Shown: positions 1-10,603, counted from the first letter of the stretch. The stretch is 64,000 nt of DNA from Salmonella enterica subsp. enterica serovar Choleraesuis (GCA_022846635.1 AP025685.1:3844001-3908000), one strand, 5' to 3'. The notes: generated from the sequence alone by a model not told the origin. A program made the numbers and translations.

Positions 1-3000
1 TTGAGCAATATCAGCGTGCCATCGATGATTACCCAAAACTCTCCGTCACCCTGCACCAGCAGCTGGCTGCGGCCGAATCCGGCAGAAGCAAAACTGCGCC
101 AGAGATGACAACCGAAGCTCTAAACCAGGAGAGCTTGCAGGTTAGCAGCCAGCTTCTTGATAAGAGCCGGGTTGCCCAGCAGGAACAGGAGCGGATGCGG
201 GATATCGCCGACTCACTTAGCCAGCTTCCTCAGCGTCAGACCGATGCGCGCCGACAGCTCAATGAAGTAGAACGCAGGCTAAATAATTTCCCTGGAACCA
301 GTACCCCATTAGCCCAGGCGCAGTTGCTGGCACTCCAGGCCGATTCAGCACGCCTCAAAGCGCTGGTGGATGAACTGGAGCTGGCTCAGCTTTCTGCGAG
401 CAACCGTCAGGAACTGGCGCGTCTGCGCGCGACCCTGGCCCAAAAACAGAGCGAAAACCTCGACGCCTGGCTGCAGGTGCTGCGTAACCAGCTCAATAAT
501 CAGCGCCAGCGTGAAGCCGAACAGGCACTGCAAACCACCGAAGAACTGGCCGAAAAAACCGGAGCGATGCCTGCCGAAATCGAAGCACAGTTTCGGGTTA
601 ACCGTCAGCTATCTGAGCTGTTAAACCAGCAGGCTCAGCGGATGGATTTGGTCACTTCGCAGCAGCGTCAGGCCGCCCGCCAGACGCTTCAGGTACGCCA
701 GGCGCTGACCACTCTTCGCGAGCAGTCGCAATGGCTGGGGGTATCGAATGTGCTGGGTGAAGCCCTGCGCGCACAGGTCGCCCGCCTGCCGGATATGCCT
801 AAGCCTCAACAATTAGATACCGAGCTGGCGCAGCTACGGGTGCAACGTCTGCGTAACGAGGATCTGCTTAATAAGCAGGGACAACTGCGTAATATGCGCC
901 TGCCCGATGGCCGCGCCTTAACATCAGAACAAAGCAGTATTCTTGAGGCCCAGCTCACCACTCAGCGCGAACTGCTGAACTCCCTGTTACAGGGCGGTGA
1001 TACGCTTACCCTTGAACTGACCCGACTGAAAGTCGCCAATGGTCAGCTGGAGGAAGCGCTGAAAGAGGTGAATGAGGCTACCCACCGCTATCTGTTCTGG
1101 ACGGCGGATGTTAGCCCGCTGTCGCTAAGCTGGCCGCTGGATATTATGCGCGATCTGCGCCGTCTGCTGTCGCTGGATACGATCAGCCAGCTGGGTAAAG
1201 CCACCATGATGATGCTGACCAGCCGCCAGACATTGCTGCCGTTGTTCGGCGCATTAATTCTGGTAGGCTTTAGCATTAGTTCACGCCGCCACTTCAGCGC
1301 TTTCCTGCAACGTTCCGCCGAAAGGGTGGGTAAAGTCACTCAGGACAGATTTAGCCTGACGCTGCGTAATGTATTTTGGTCTATTCTGGTCGCCCTGCCC
1401 CTACCGGTGCTGTGGGCGACTCTCGGTTACGGGTTGCAGGAGGCCTGGCCTTATCCCCTGGCCGTCGCAGTGGGTGACGGGGTCCGGGCTACGGTGCCAT
1501 TGCTATGGGCTGTGATGATTGGTGCTACCTTCGCCCGCCCCAATGGGTTATTCAGCGCTCACTTCGGCTGGCCGCGCCATCGGGTGGCTCGCGCAATGCG
1601 CTATTACATGATGTGCGTTGGGTTTATCGTGCCGCTTATCATGGCGCTGAATATGTTCGATAACCTGAATGACCGCGAGTTTTCCGCATCACTGGGCCGG
1701 CTCTGCTTCATCCTGATTTGCGGTGCCGTTATCCTGGTGACTATCAGCCTCAAGCGCGCAGGAATACCGCTTTATCTCGACGGTAACGGCAGCGGCGACA
1801 ATATGGTTAACCGCATGCTGTGGAACATGATGATAGGCGCTCCGGTTATCGCCATTATCGCGGCGGCGGTCGGTTATCTCGCAACCTCTCAGGCACTGCT
1901 TGCCCGGCTCGATACTTCGGTCGCAATCTGGTTTGTTTTGCTGATTGTCTATCACATTATCCGCCGCTGGATGTTCATTCAACGGCGGCGCATTGCCTTT
2001 GACCGCGCCCGGCAGAAACGTGCCGATATGCTGGCTCAGCGCGCTAAAGGTGAGAGTGAAAGCAGCCATCAGGAAAGCGCCCCGGATATCGAAGATGCGG
2101 TTATTGACCTCGATGCCATCAGCGTTCAGTCGCTGCGCCTGGTGCGCTCACTGCTCATGTTGATTGCGCTGATATCGGTAATCGTACTCTGGTCTGAAAT
2201 TCATTCAGCCTTTAGCTTCCTGGAAAACATCAAACTGTGGGATGTGACCTCCACGGTACAGGGAGTTGAAAGCCTTGAGCCTATCTCGCTCGGTGCGGTA
2301 CTTATCGCTATCCTGGTATTTATCATCACCTTGCAGCTGGTACGCAACCTTCCGGCGCTGCTGGAACTGGCGCTATTGCAGCATCTCAGCCTGACGCCGG
2401 GCACGGGTTACGCTATCACCACAATTACCAAGTATCTGCTGATGCTGTTTGGCGGATTGATAGGTTTCTCAATGATAGGCATTGAGTGGTCGAAGCTACA
2501 GTGGCTGGTGGCGGCGCTCAGCGTCGGTCTTGGCTTTGGTTTGCAGGAGATATTCGCCAACTTTATTTCAGGCCTGATAATTTTGTTCGAGAGGCCGATT
2601 CGCATTGGCGATACTGTCACTATCCGCGATTTAACCGGCAGTATTTCTAAGATAAACACTCGTGCCACAACTATCAGCGACTGGGACAGGAAAGAGATTA
2701 TCGTCCCGAATAAGGCCTTTATTACCGAGCAGTTTATCAACTGGTCGCTGTCGGACTCGGTTACGCGCGTGGTGCTAACCATCCCGGCACCAGCTGAAGC
2801 CAACAGCGAAGAGACCACTGAAGTTCTGCTCACCGCGGCCCGACGCTGCTCGCTGGTGCTCGACACGCCGGAGCCGGAAGCTTACCTGGTGGATCTGCAG
2901 CAAGGGGTTCAGATCTTCGAGCTGAGGGTTTACGCGGCGGAGATGGGCCACCGGATGCCGCTTCGTCACGAATTGCATCAGCTGATTCTGGAAGGCTTCC

Positions 3001-3122
3001 AGCAGCATGGTATTGATATGCCGTTCCCGCCGTTCCAGATGCGTCTGGAGAGTTTGAATGGTCGCCAGCAGGGGCGAACGTTGAGTTCGCCACGCGGTAA
3101 GCGGCAGGCGGGGAGTTTGTAG
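1..3122 (+). CDS. mscM: Miniconductance mechanosensitive channel MscM (YjeP), 5' end outside window
   Basis: Inner-membrane MscS-superfamily channel that opens under membrane tension to relieve hypo-osmotic stress. The frame is open from base 3, upstream of the first ATG at 105, so the gene is cut by the window edge. About 1039 residues are visible, against roughly 1107 remembered for E. coli MscM, so only the signal peptide and some of the periplasmic domain are missing. The first ~370 visible residues are Gln/Leu/Arg-rich and coiled-coil-like, as in the large periplasmic domain. Many membrane helices follow, then the MscS core near visible residues 835-870 (GLGFGLQEIFANFISG, then FERPIRIGDTV). 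The C-terminus is basic. The identification is firm. Confidence 0.95.
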   Translation, partial: EQYQRAIDDYPKLSVTLHQQLAAAESGRSKTAPEMTTEALNQESLQVSSQLLDKSRVAQQEQERMRDIADSLSQLPQRQTDARRQLNEVERRLNNFPGTSTPLAQAQLLALQADSARLKALVDELELAQLSASNRQELARLRATLAQKQSENLDAWLQVLRNQLNNQRQREAEQALQTTEELAEKTGAMPAEIEAQFRVNRQLSELLNQQAQRMDLVTSQQRQAARQTLQVRQALTTLREQSQWLGVSNVLGEALRAQVARLPDMPKPQQLDTELAQLRVQRLRNEDLLNKQGQLRNMRLPDGRALTSEQSSILEAQLTTQRELLNSLLQGGDTLTLELTRLKVANGQLEEALKEVNEATHRYLFWTADVSPLSLSWPLDIMRDLRRLLSLDTISQLGKATMMMLTSRQTLLPLFGALILVGFSISSRRHFSAFLQRSAERVGKVTQDRFSLTLRNVFWSILVALPLPVLWATLGYGLQEAWPYPLAVAVGDGVRATVPLLWAVMIGATFARPNGLFSAHFGWPRHRVARAMRYYMMCVGFIVPLIMALNMFDNLNDREFSASLGRLCFILICGAVILVTISLKRAGIPLYLDGNGSGDNMVNRMLWNMMIGAPVIAIIAAAVGYLATSQALLARLDTSVAIWFVLLIVYHIIRRWMFIQRRRIAFDRARQKRADMLAQRAKGESESSHQESAPDIEDAVIDLDAISVQSLRLVRSLLMLIALISVIVLWSEIHSAFSFLENIKLWDVTSTVQGVESLEPISLGAVLIAILVFIITLQLVRNLPALLELALLQHLSLTPGTGYAITTITKYLLMLFGGLIGFSMIGIEWSKLQWLVAALSVGLGFGLQEIFANFISGLIILFERPIRIGDTVTIRDLTGSISKINTRATTISDWDRKEIIVPNKAFITEQFINWSLSDSVTRVVLTIPAPAEANSEETTEVLLTAARRCSLVLDTPEPEAYLVDLQQGVQIFELRVYAAEMGHRMPLRHELHQLILEGFQQHGIDMPFPPFQMRLESLNGRQQGRTLSSPRGKRQAGSL

Positions 3123-3146
3123 GTAAGAGGTGATTAGTTGCTGTTC

Positions 3147-3171
3147 GGCCCGCTTTATGCGGGCCATTTTT
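3147..3171 (+). terminator. Rho-independent terminator of mscM
   Basis: A 7-bp perfect stem (GGCCCGC/GCGGGCC) with a 5-base loop is followed by a run of T, 25 bases after the mscM stop codon. It separates mscM from the repeat region. Confidence 0.85.
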
Positions 3172-3173
3172 AT

Positions 3174-4860
3174 GGGGTGCTTTGAGTGCCGTAAGCGGCA
3201 TGGATATTGTGCGGGTATAAGAGCGCTGCCAGCACCGGCATTACATATGGATATCTGCCAGCAGCTGTCTGTCTGGAATATGGCAGAGTTCCGTTCACTT
3301 TCGTTTCGCAGAATATATCCCGCACACCACACGTGAACGGGTAAAGGGTGGCGGCGATGGAGCCGCCCTTTGTGCGCTCTGAGTGCCATTGGCAGCATGG
3401 ATATTACGCATCAGAAAGAGCGCAACTAATACCGGAGTTACATACAGATATCTGCCAGCAGCTGCCTGTCGGGAATATGGCAAAATTCCGTTCACTTACT
3501 TTTCGCAGAATATAACCTGCACACCACACGTGAACGGGTAAAGGGGCTGTGCCGACAGCCCCTTTACAAACCCCGCGGCCCCCTGTTCGTCCCGGTGCTT
3601 CGCACTTCGCTCACCTCCCGCGCTGTCTCCGTCGGTCGGCGGGACGCGACTTCCTGTCTTGTTCCGCCTCAGCCCGACGTCCTGTCGGGCTGACCGTCTG
3701 CGCCAGCGTTTCGGTTCGCCGGGCCGGATGGGGGGAAGCCTGCGCTGGCAGTTACTGCCTGGCAGCAGCAATTCTGCAGCTGTAAAAACCCAAAACTAAA
3801 GCGGCATAATCCCGGCTGAAAATCGCCGACGCGTTTGCGGCTGGCCGGGAGCGCTCACAGGGATGTGAGCGCAGGACGGGAGCTGCATGGAAAAAAATGC
3901 CGGGAGCATTTTTTAACGACGCTTGCGTCGGCCCCGCAGGGGCGAGTCTCAGGGATGAGACGAGTAAACAGCATACCGCCCGTGCCCGAAAGGCAGCCGC
4001 AAGAAGCGGAGGGTACCGCAAAGCGGCGATTTTGTGGCCGGTCGCGGGGGGTGTTGGGGGGATGACGATTCATCCCCCCAACGCGCTCTGGGTGCCAGTA
4101 TCTATATAAAAATAATGAACATGTAAGAGCGCAACCAGCACTGGCATTACATATGGAATCTGCCTGAGGAGGTAGATCTGAAAATCAGGCGAAGGTTCCG
4201 TTCACTTTCGTGTCGCAGAATATAACCCGCACACCATACGTGAACGGGTAAAGGGGCTGTGCCGACAGCCCCTTTACAATCCCAGCGGCCCCAGAAGAAA
4301 CCAGTGCTTCGCACTGCGTTCACCTGCGTTCCGCGCTGACTGCGGCGTCGCGACTCGACATCCCTGTCTCTACGCGTTTCAGTCCGCCATCCCTGGCGGC
4401 CTGGCCTGGTCAGTCGGACTTCGGTTCACCGGTTTCCATGGGGGAGCGGGCCTGCGCTGGTATTCAGGTAACGAACAGCAGCGATATTGCCGCTATAAAA
4501 AAACATAAACTGAAGCGGCATAACCCCGGCTGAAAATCGCCGACGCGTTTGCGGCTGACCGGGAGCGGCCACAGGGATGAGACGAGTAAACAGCATACCG
4601 CCCGTGCCCGAGCAGGCAGCCGCAAGAAGCGGAGGAGACTGCGCAGCAGCGATTTTGTGGCCGGTCGCCGGGGAGTGCAGAGGGCGGCGGCAATGGAGCC
4701 GCCCTTTGCGCGCTCTGGGTGACGTGGGCGGCATGGATATACGCGTCTGAAAGAGCGCAACCAGCACCGAAGTCAGAGTACGGATAGCCATCAACAAAGA
4801 GCTGCAACAGAATATAGAGGGAAAGAACAGCCAGAAATTAAACCCTGGTGCGCTCCGGGC
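3174..4860. repeat. Gene-free mosaic of intergenic repeats between mscM and epmA
   Basis: About 1.7 kb without a credible gene, built from two repeated blocks. Block A (~170 bp) occurs at 3177-3345, 3376-3542 and 4083-4252, with a degraded part at 4708-4815. Each full copy ends with an inverted pair, CCGTTCACTT and ACGTGAACGG, around a core containing CGCAGAATATA. Block B starts with the hairpin GGGGCTGTGCCGACAGCCCC at 3543 and 4253. It runs through 'ctgaaaatcgccgacgcg' (3818, 4531) and 'gatgagacgagtaaacagc' (3955, 4576) to 'ttttgtggccggtcgc' (4029, 4651). The larger A-B period is about 710 bp. Short open frames across it are mutually overlapping and lack ribosome sites. In E. coli yjeM lies here. 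Resemblance to remnants of the ash/icd-like region of P4-type satellite phages is only an impression. Confidence 0.8.
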
Positions 4861-4884
4861 AGAGCGCACCACCAACCACATCTA

Positions 4885-5862
4885 TCAGGCGCGATCTACC
4901 GTAAACGCCATCACCTCGGCGATACTCTCCGCGCCCAGCGCCAGCATAATCAAACGATCTACGCCCAACGCCACGCCAGAGCAATCCGGCATACCGGCTT
5001 CGAGTGCCGCCAGCAGGTTTTTATCGATAGGCTGCTGCACCAGGCCGCGCGCTGCGCGTTTGCGATTGTCCTGCTCAAAGCGCTGCTCTTGCTCGCGGGC
5101 GTCGGTCAGCTCATGAAAACCATTCGCCAGCTCGATGCCTTTGTAATAAACCTCAAAACGCTCAGCCACCCGATGATCTTCGGTACTGATTTGCGCCAGG
5201 GAGGCCTGTGTTGCCGGGAAGTGGTAGATAAAGGTTGGGCGATCCTTACCAATCTGTGGCTCTACGCCCATGGTAAACAGCAGTTGCAGCAGCGTATCGC
5301 GGTCTTCTTCGGTATCAGCAATGTTGCTGAGATCCAGCTTTGCTGCCACTTCGCGCAGCAGCTCTTTATCGGCAGACAGCGGATCTATCTCCAGATAACG
5401 CTGAAACGCCTGCTGATAAGAAAGCGTTTCAGCCGCTTCGGTTTCCAATACCTGTTGCAGCAAATCGTCTACTTCATTCATCAGACGATACATATCGTAA
5501 TGCGGGCGATACCACTCCAGCATGGTGAATTCAGGGTTGTGGTAACGGCCCATCTCTTCATTACGGAAGCTGCGGCACAGTTGATAAACCGGCCCACAGT
5601 TCGCGGCCAGCAGGCGCTTCATGTGATATTCAGGGCTGGTCATCAGGTAAAGATTGACGCCATCTGCGTGCCCCGGTCCAACGAAATGGGTTTCAAACGG
5701 TACCAGATGTACGTCGGTTACCGTCGCCTGGCTCATGCATGGGGTTTCCACTTCCAGAACGCCACGGTCGGCAAAAAAGCGCCGGATCTCTGCCATCAGG
5801 CCCGCACGTTTAAGAAGATTTGGGATGGATGCGCTCGGCTGCCAGGTGGCCGTATCGCTCAT
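4885..5862 (-). CDS. epmA: EF-P--(R)-beta-lysine ligase EpmA (PoxA/GenX)
   Basis: Lysyl-tRNA-synthetase paralogue that activates (R)-beta-lysine and attaches it to Lys34 of elongation factor P. At 325 residues it has the length of E. coli EpmA. The protein is only the catalytic core of a class II synthetase and lacks an anticodon-binding domain. Motif 2 is seen as [20 protein letters not shown] and motif 3 as [15 protein letters not shown]. The start ATG has a GAGG ribosome site. Its substrate enzyme partners efp and epmB lie 6 kb downstream in this window. It is transcribed divergently from frdA, as in E. coli. Confidence 0.97.
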   Translation of the reverse strand: MSDTATWQPSASIPNLLKRAGLMAEIRRFFADRGVLEVETPCMSQATVTDVHLVPFETHFVGPGHADGVNLYLMTSPEYHMKRLLAANCGPVYQLCRSFRNEEMGRYHNPEFTMLEWYRPHYDMYRLMNEVDDLLQQVLETEAAETLSYQQAFQRYLEIDPLSADKELLREVAAKLDLSNIADTEEDRDTLLQLLFTMGVEPQIGKDRPTFIYHFPATQASLAQISTEDHRVAERFEVYYKGIELANGFHELTDAREQEQRFEQDNRKRAARGLVQQPIDKNLLAALEAGMPDCSGVALGVDRLIMLALGAESIAEVMAFTVDRA

Positions 5863-6037
5863 AATGCTTACCTCGTTGGTCTGTGAGGGCTGGAAGTCTA
5901 CTCGTATCTCCTTTTGCCAGCAAATTTTGTCCGTATTTCGGTCGATATGCTTACTGTGAGTTATGTAATCGCTCTCATTAACGGTTAATAATTAATTCCC
6001 AAATGTGATAAGCCACGCAATTATTAACCGCTAAAAA

Positions 6038-6079
6038 ATCGAACACATCAATTTTCCCTAAAAAAGCACTGGTTATACT
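6038..6079 (+). promoter_or_regulatory. FNR-dependent frdABCD promoter
   Basis: The 329-bp epmA-frdA gap holds an FNR-like box ATCGAACACATCAA (6038-6051), matching the layout remembered for E. coli frdA, and a -10 TATACT at 6074-6079. If transcription starts near 6086, the box centre is at about -41.5, the class II activator position. This predicts anaerobic induction of fumarate reductase. NarL sites probably also occur but I could not place them. Confidence 0.7.
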
Positions 6080-6191
6080 ACGCGCCACCTGGAACGGAGC
6101 AGGAAATCTCTTTCGCTTTCAGCAGTAATAAAAGTACCGGTAATACCTTTGAAGTATGGAAGCGAAATTACAAAAAATCAGGAGGAATGTC

Positions 6192-7985
6192 GTGCAAACC
6201 TTTCAAGCCGATCTCGCCATTATTGGTGCCGGCGGTGCGGGCTTACGAGCAGCTATCGCGGCAGCCGAGGCGAACCCTAATGCAAAAATCGCCCTGGTAT
6301 CAAAAGTTTATCCTATGCGTAGCCACACCGTGGCTGCTGAGGGTGGTTCCGCCGCCGTCGCGCAGGATCACGATAGCTTCGATTACCATTTTCACGACAC
6401 CGTAGCCGGTGGTGACTGGCTGTGCGAGCAGGATGTCGTCGATTACTTCGTCCACCACTGCCCAACCGAAATGACCCAACTGGAGCAGTGGGGCTGCCCG
6501 TGGAGCCGTCGTGAAGATGGCACCGTTAACGTCCGTCGTTTCGGCGGGATGAAAATCGAACGTACGTGGTTTGCCGCGGATAAAACCGGCTTCCACATGC
6601 TGCACACCCTGTTTCAAACCTCTTTGAAATATCCGCAGATCCAGCGTTTTGACGAGCACTTCGTACTCGATATTTTAGAGGACGAAGGCCGGGTACATGG
6701 CCTGGTCGCCATCAATATGATGGAAGGCAGCATGGTGCAGATTCGCGCCAACGCCGTTGTTATGGCTACCGGCGGTGCCGGACGCGTTTATCGCTACAAT
6801 ACCAACGGCGGTATTGTTACCGGTGACGGTATGGGTATCGCACTCAGCCACGGTATTCCGCTGCGGGATATGGAATTTGTGCAGTACCACCCAACCGGTC
6901 TGCCTGGTTCCGGCATCCTGATGACCGAAGGTTGCCGCGGCGAAGGCGGTATTCTGGTCAACAAAGACGGCTATCGTTACCTTCAGGACTACGGCATGGG
7001 GCCGGAAACGCCGCTCGGTGAGCCGAAGAACAAATATATGGAACTGGGACCGCGTGACAAAGTGTCTCAGGCCTTCTGGCACGAATGGCGCGCTGGCCGC
7101 ACCATCTCTACGCCACGTGGCGATGTGGTCTATCTCGACCTGCGTCATCTGGGTGCCAAAAAACTGCACGAGCGCCTGCCGTTTATCTGCGAGCTGGCCA
7201 AAGCCTACGTTGGTGTCGACCCGGTTACCGATCCAATCCCGGTACGTCCGACTGCCCACTACACCATGGGTGGTATCGAAACCAACCAGCAGTGCGAAAC
7301 CCGCCTGAAAGGGCTGTTCGCCGTGGGCGAATGCTCTTCGGTTGGTCTGCACGGCGCTAACCGCCTGGGCTCTAACTCGCTGGCAGAGCTGGTGGTGTTT
7401 GGCCGCATGGCGGGCGAACAGGCGATGGCAAGCGCAAGCCAGGCACCGGCGGCTAACTCCAGCGCGCTTGACGCCCAGGTTGCCGATATCGAGAAACGCC
7501 TGAAAGCACTGACCAATCAGCAGGGTAATGAAAACTGGTCGAAGATCCGCGACGAAATGGGTCTGGCGATGGAAGAAGGCTGCGGTATCTACCGTACGCC
7601 AGAGCTGATGCAGAAAACCATCGACAAGCTTGCCGAGCTGCAGGAGCGCTTTAAACGCGTTTCAATTACCGATACTTCCAGCGTATTCAACACCGACCTG
7701 CTATACACCATCGAACTGGGCCACGGTCTGAACGTTGCTGAATGTATGGCTCACTCCGCTATGGCGCGTAAAGAGTCGCGCGGGGCGCACCAGCGTCTGG
7801 ATGAAGGCTGCACCGAACGTGACGACGTTAACTTCCTGAAGCATACCCTGGCCTTCCGCGATGCCGACGGCGCTACCCGCCTGGAATACAGCGACGTGAA
7901 GATAACCACCCTGCCGCCGGCCAAACGTGTTTACGGTGCAGAAGCTGAAGCTGCGGATAAGAACAAGGAGCAGGCGAATGGCTGA
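6192..7985 (+). CDS. frdA: Fumarate reductase flavoprotein subunit FrdA
   Basis: Catalytic FAD subunit of the menaquinol:fumarate oxidoreductase that allows anaerobic respiration with fumarate. The N-terminal dinucleotide fold ([12 protein letters not shown]), the HTVAAEGG segment around the flavin-binding histidine, and the catalytic-region HPTGLPGSG and [13 protein letters not shown] motifs are all present. I place the start at the GTG at 6192, with AGGAGG at 6180-6185. This gives 597 residues beginning [10 protein letters not shown], like E. coli (602). An in-frame ATG at 6156 would add 12 residues that have no counterpart in the family. The gene overlaps frdB by 8 bp. Confidence 0.97.
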   Translation: MQTFQADLAIIGAGGAGLRAAIAAAEANPNAKIALVSKVYPMRSHTVAAEGGSAAVAQDHDSFDYHFHDTVAGGDWLCEQDVVDYFVHHCPTEMTQLEQWGCPWSRREDGTVNVRRFGGMKIERTWFAADKTGFHMLHTLFQTSLKYPQIQRFDEHFVLDILEDEGRVHGLVAINMMEGSMVQIRANAVVMATGGAGRVYRYNTNGGIVTGDGMGIALSHGIPLRDMEFVQYHPTGLPGSGILMTEGCRGEGGILVNKDGYRYLQDYGMGPETPLGEPKNKYMELGPRDKVSQAFWHEWRAGRTISTPRGDVVYLDLRHLGAKKLHERLPFICELAKAYVGVDPVTDPIPVRPTAHYTMGGIETNQQCETRLKGLFAVGECSSVGLHGANRLGSNSLAELVVFGRMAGEQAMASASQAPAANSSALDAQVADIEKRLKALTNQQGNENWSKIRDEMGLAMEEGCGIYRTPELMQKTIDKLAELQERFKRVSITDTSSVFNTDLLYTIELGHGLNVAECMAHSAMARKESRGAHQRLDEGCTERDDVNFLKHTLAFRDADGATRLEYSDVKITTLPPAKRVYGAEAEAADKNKEQANG

Positions 7986-8712
7986 GATGAAGCAGATGAA
8001 AATCGAGGTGGTGCGTTATAACCCGGAGAGTGATAGCGCGCCGCATAGCGTCTTTTACGAAGTGCCGTGGGATGAGCAAACCTCGCTGCTGGATGCTCTG
8101 GGCTATATCAAAGATAACCTGGCTCCAGACCTGAGCTACCGCTGGTCATGCCGTATGGCTATCTGTGGCTCGTGCGGCATGATGGTTAACCGGGTGCCAA
8201 AACTGGCCTGTAAAACCTTCCTGCGCGATTACCAGGATGGCATGAAGGTAGAAGCGTTGGGTAACTTCCCAATCGAGCGCGATTTAGTGGTCGATATGAC
8301 CCACTTTATCGAGAGCCTCGAAGCTATCAAACCATACATCATTGGTAACGATCGCAAACCGGAACAAGGCCCAAACAACCAGACCCCGGCCCAGATGGCG
8401 AAATACCATCAGTTCTCCGGCTGTATCAACTGCGGCCTGTGCTATGCCGCCTGCCCACAGTTTGGGCTGAATCCAGAGTTTATCGGCCCGGCAGCTATCA
8501 CGCTGGCACACCGCTATAACCTGGATAATCGCGATCGTGGCGCCAAAGAGCGTATGCCGCAGCTTAATGGCCAGAACGGAGTCTGGACCTGTACTTTTGT
8601 TGGTTACTGTTCCGAAGTGTGCCCGAAACACGTCGATCCGGCAGCCGCCATTCAGCAAGGCAAAGTGGAAAGCGCGAAAGATTTCCTGATTGCCACCCTG
8701 AAACCACGCTAA
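7978..8712 (+). CDS. frdB: Fumarate reductase iron-sulfur subunit FrdB
   Basis: Carries the three Fe-S clusters that pass electrons from menaquinol to FrdA. The [2Fe-2S] ligands lie in [11 protein letters not shown], with the distal cysteine in LACKTF. The [12 protein letters not shown] and [11 protein letters not shown] motifs bind the [4Fe-4S] and [3Fe-4S] clusters. Starting at the ATG at 7978 gives 244 residues, the E. coli length; the frame is open further upstream inside frdA but that part is not FrdB. The overlap with the frdA stop implies coupled translation. Confidence 0.97.
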   Translation: MAEMKQMKIEVVRYNPESDSAPHSVFYEVPWDEQTSLLDALGYIKDNLAPDLSYRWSCRMAICGSCGMMVNRVPKLACKTFLRDYQDGMKVEALGNFPIERDLVVDMTHFIESLEAIKPYIIGNDRKPEQGPNNQTPAQMAKYHQFSGCINCGLCYAACPQFGLNPEFIGPAAITLAHRYNLDNRDRGAKERMPQLNGQNGVWTCTFVGYCSEVCPKHVDPAAAIQQGKVESAKDFLIATLKPR

Positions 8713-8722
8713 GGAGTGCACG

Positions 8723-9118
8723 ATGACGACTAAACGCAAACCTTATGTCCGGACTATGCCGTCTAACTGGTGGCAAAAGCTGGGTTTTTATCGCTTTTAT
8801 ATGCTGCGTGAAGGCACTGCCGTTCCTGCGGTGTGGTTCAGCCTGGTGCTGTTGTATGGCCTGTTTTCGCTTAAAGATGGCGCGGAGTCCTGGATGGGAT
8901 TCGTCGGCTTTTTGCAAAACCCTATCGTGTTCATTCTGAACCTGATAGCGCTGGCGGCAGCGCTGCTACACACCAAAACCTGGTTTGAGCTGGCTCCTAA
9001 AGCGGCCAATATCATCGTCAAGGGTGAAAAAATGGGCGCTGAGCCGGTAATCAAAGGCCTGTGGGCCGTTACCGCGCTGGCGACAGTTGTCATTCTGTTT
9101 GTTGCCCTGTTCTGGTAA
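8723..9118 (+). CDS. frdC: Fumarate reductase membrane anchor subunit FrdC
   Basis: 131-residue membrane subunit with three predicted helices. With FrdD it anchors the FrdAB dimer to the cytoplasmic face of the inner membrane and forms the quinol sites. The N-terminus [17 protein letters not shown] and the [10 protein letters not shown] segment are typical. A ribosome site (AAGGAG) follows the frdB stop by a few bases, and frdD begins 10 bp after this gene. Confidence 0.96.
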   Translation: MTTKRKPYVRTMPSNWWQKLGFYRFYMLREGTAVPAVWFSLVLLYGLFSLKDGAESWMGFVGFLQNPIVFILNLIALAAALLHTKTWFELAPKAANIIVKGEKMGAEPVIKGLWAVTALATVVILFVALFW

Positions 9119-9127
9119 GGAGAAACC

Positions 9128-9487
9128 GTGATTAATCCGAATCCGAAACGTTCCGACGAACCCGTATTTTGGGGCCTGTTCGGCGCCGGTGGTATGTGGG
9201 GCGCTATCATTGCGCCGGTCATTATCCTGCTGGTTGCCATTATGCTGCCGCTGGGTCTATTCCCAGGGGACGCACTAGGCTATGAGCGCGTGCTGGCTTT
9301 CTGCCAGAGCTGGATTGGCCGCCTGTTCCTGTTTTTGATGATTGTGCTGCCGCTTTGGTGTGGCCTGCACCGTATGCACCATGCGATGCATGACCTGAAA
9401 ATCCACGTACCGTCAGGCAAGTGGGTATTCTACGGTCTGGCGGCTATTCTGACCGTCGTCACCATTGTCGGGCTGATTGCTCTGTAA
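9128..9487 (+). CDS. frdD: Fumarate reductase membrane anchor subunit FrdD
   Basis: 119-residue second membrane anchor, the same length as in E. coli, with three hydrophobic helices and the conserved [20 protein letters not shown] segment. Translation starts at a GTG with AAGGAG upstream. It is the last gene of frdABCD, directly before a strong terminator. In E. coli this terminator region also limits readthrough towards ampC; here blc follows instead. Confidence 0.96.
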   Translation: MINPNPKRSDEPVFWGLFGAGGMWGAIIAPVIILLVAIMLPLGLFPGDALGYERVLAFCQSWIGRLFLFLMIVLPLWCGLHRMHHAMHDLKIHVPSGKWVFYGLAAILTVVTIVGLIAL

Positions 9488-9493
9488 GTTCTG

Positions 9494-9522
9494 CGGGCCT
9501 GTATTAACAGGCCCGTTTTTTT
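9494..9522 (+). terminator. Rho-independent terminator of frdABCD
   Basis: Perfect 9-bp stem CGGGCCTGT/ACAGGCCCG with loop ATTA, followed by seven T, 6 bases after the frdD stop codon. Confidence 0.93.
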
Positions 9523-9586
9523 CACTCCTCCACCCAATTCTTCGTCAGTTATCTACGCTTATTAAAAACCACTGCCGGAGAAATCG

Positions 9587-10126
9587 ATGCGTCGTTCAAT
9601 CATTCTGGCCGCTATTGCAGGCACCCTTGCCTGTACGCTGGTGGCTTGTAGTTCCCCTAAACCTCCGCGCGGGGTGCGGGTGGTAGAACCATTTGATGCT
9701 TCGCGCTATTTAGGGCGCTGGTATGAAATTGCGCGTCTGGAGAACCGCTTTGAGCGCGGTCTGGAGCGGGTGACTGCCACCTATAGCCTCAACGATAACG
9801 GCACTATCGCGGTGGTAAACCAGGGTTACGACCCATCAAGCGCGAAATGGCAACGATCGGAAGGCACCGCCCGTTTTACCGGCAGCCCTCAGCGAGCCGC
9901 GCTTAAGGTGTCGTTCTTCGGCCCATTTTACGGCGGCTACAATGTGATAGCGCTGGATAAAGATTATCGTCATGCGCTGGTTTGCGGGCCTGACCGCAGC
10001 TATCTGTGGATTTTATCGCGTACACCAACTATTGATGACGCAACTCGTCAGCATCTGCTGCAACAGGCCCGGCTTCAGGGCTTTGATGTCGATAAGCTGC
10101 TGTGGGTAAGACAGCAGAATCAGTGA
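9587..10126 (+). CDS. blc: Outer-membrane lipocalin Blc
   Basis: Bacterial lipocalin of 179 residues (E. coli 177), a lipid-binding beta-barrel tethered to the outer membrane and linked to stationary-phase envelope maintenance. The signal peptide ends in the lipobox LVAC (Cys21). The lipocalin motif [17 protein letters not shown] follows, with a second conserved block near [19 protein letters not shown]. Its 3' end overlaps the 3' end of gdx on the other strand by 7 bp, so the two genes converge. Confidence 0.95.
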   Translation: MRRSIILAAIAGTLACTLVACSSPKPPRGVRVVEPFDASRYLGRWYEIARLENRFERGLERVTATYSLNDNGTIAVVNQGYDPSSAKWQRSEGTARFTGSPQRAALKVSFFGPFYGGYNVIALDKDYRHALVCGPDRSYLWILSRTPTIDDATRQHLLQQARLQGFDVDKLLWVRQQNQ

Positions 10127-10437
10127 GTGGTGAACTTCAGGCATATAATGCCGAGGAGTATCAAGCCCAGGCTCGCCAGCCGTGCCGGGCTTGCCGACTC
10201 GCCCAGTAGTACGATTCCGGCAATAGCCGCGCCCACTGCACCAATTCCAGTCCAGACCGCATAAGCAGTGCCGGTTGGCAGGCTTTTCATAGCAACCGAA
10301 AGTAGAAAAACACTTAACGCCATCGCCAGGACGGTCACAACAGAAGGGACCAGGCGCGTAAAACCATGGCTGAATTTCAGGCCAATAGCCCAGACAACTT
10401 CCATTAAACCGGCAACACAAAGAATTAACCAGGGCAT
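10120..10437 (-). CDS. gdx: Guanidinium exporter Gdx (SugE)
   Basis: Small multidrug resistance family protein of 105 residues with four membrane helices. This SMR subtype exports guanidinium in exchange for protons as an antiparallel dimer. The conserved membrane glutamate is in [12 protein letters not shown] (residue 13), and helix 3 carries the [11 protein letters not shown] motif of the family. The assignment to Gdx rather than EmrE is supported by the guanidine-II riboswitch just upstream. Confidence 0.95.
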   Translation of the reverse strand: MPWLILCVAGLMEVVWAIGLKFSHGFTRLVPSVVTVLAMALSVFLLSVAMKSLPTGTAYAVWTGIGAVGAAIAGIVLLGESASPARLASLGLILLGIICLKFTTH

Positions 10438-10450
10438 ACAGCCTCCAACT

Positions 10451-10497
10451 GGGGCCGTCCCCGATGAAATAGATACGCTTACGGGCCGTCCCGTAAG
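10451..10497 (-). ncRNA. Guanidine-II riboswitch (mini-ykkC) controlling gdx
   Basis: On the minus strand the gdx leader forms two hairpins that each expose an ACGG tetraloop: P1 CTTACGGG-ACGG-CCCGTAAG (10478-10497) and P2 GGGG-ACGG-CCCC (10451-10462). Two ACGR-loop hairpins before a SugE gene are the defining features of this class. P2 sits 4 bases from the GGAGGC ribosome site (10441-10446), consistent with translational control: guanidine would make the two loops pair and free the ribosome site. Confidence 0.93.
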
Positions 10498-10574
10498 GTC
10501 AAACGTGGGCTATCAGTATAAGAAAATTCCCCCTGAAGGGGCAATAAATGGCGCGGAAAGCAGCACGACAGGCG

Positions 10575-10603
10575 AAAAAAAGCGGCACAAAAAACGCACC
10601 GCT
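10575..10603 (-). terminator. Terminator of the ecnAB genes
   Basis: Minus-strand stem AGCGGTGC/GTGCCGCT (one G-U and one mismatch tolerated) with a T-rich loop, followed by seven U, 26 bases after the ecnB stop. It separates ecnB from the gdx riboswitch. Confidence 0.75.

Noticed and set aside
3496..4881. Small open frames in the mscM-epmA repeat block as genes
   Set aside because: Frames on both strands overlap each other, lack ribosome sites, and their boundaries follow the repeats rather than any conserved product.
6156..6191. Upstream ATG extension of frdA
   Set aside because: It would run across the ribosome site AGGAGG used by the GTG at 6192 and adds residues absent from the family.
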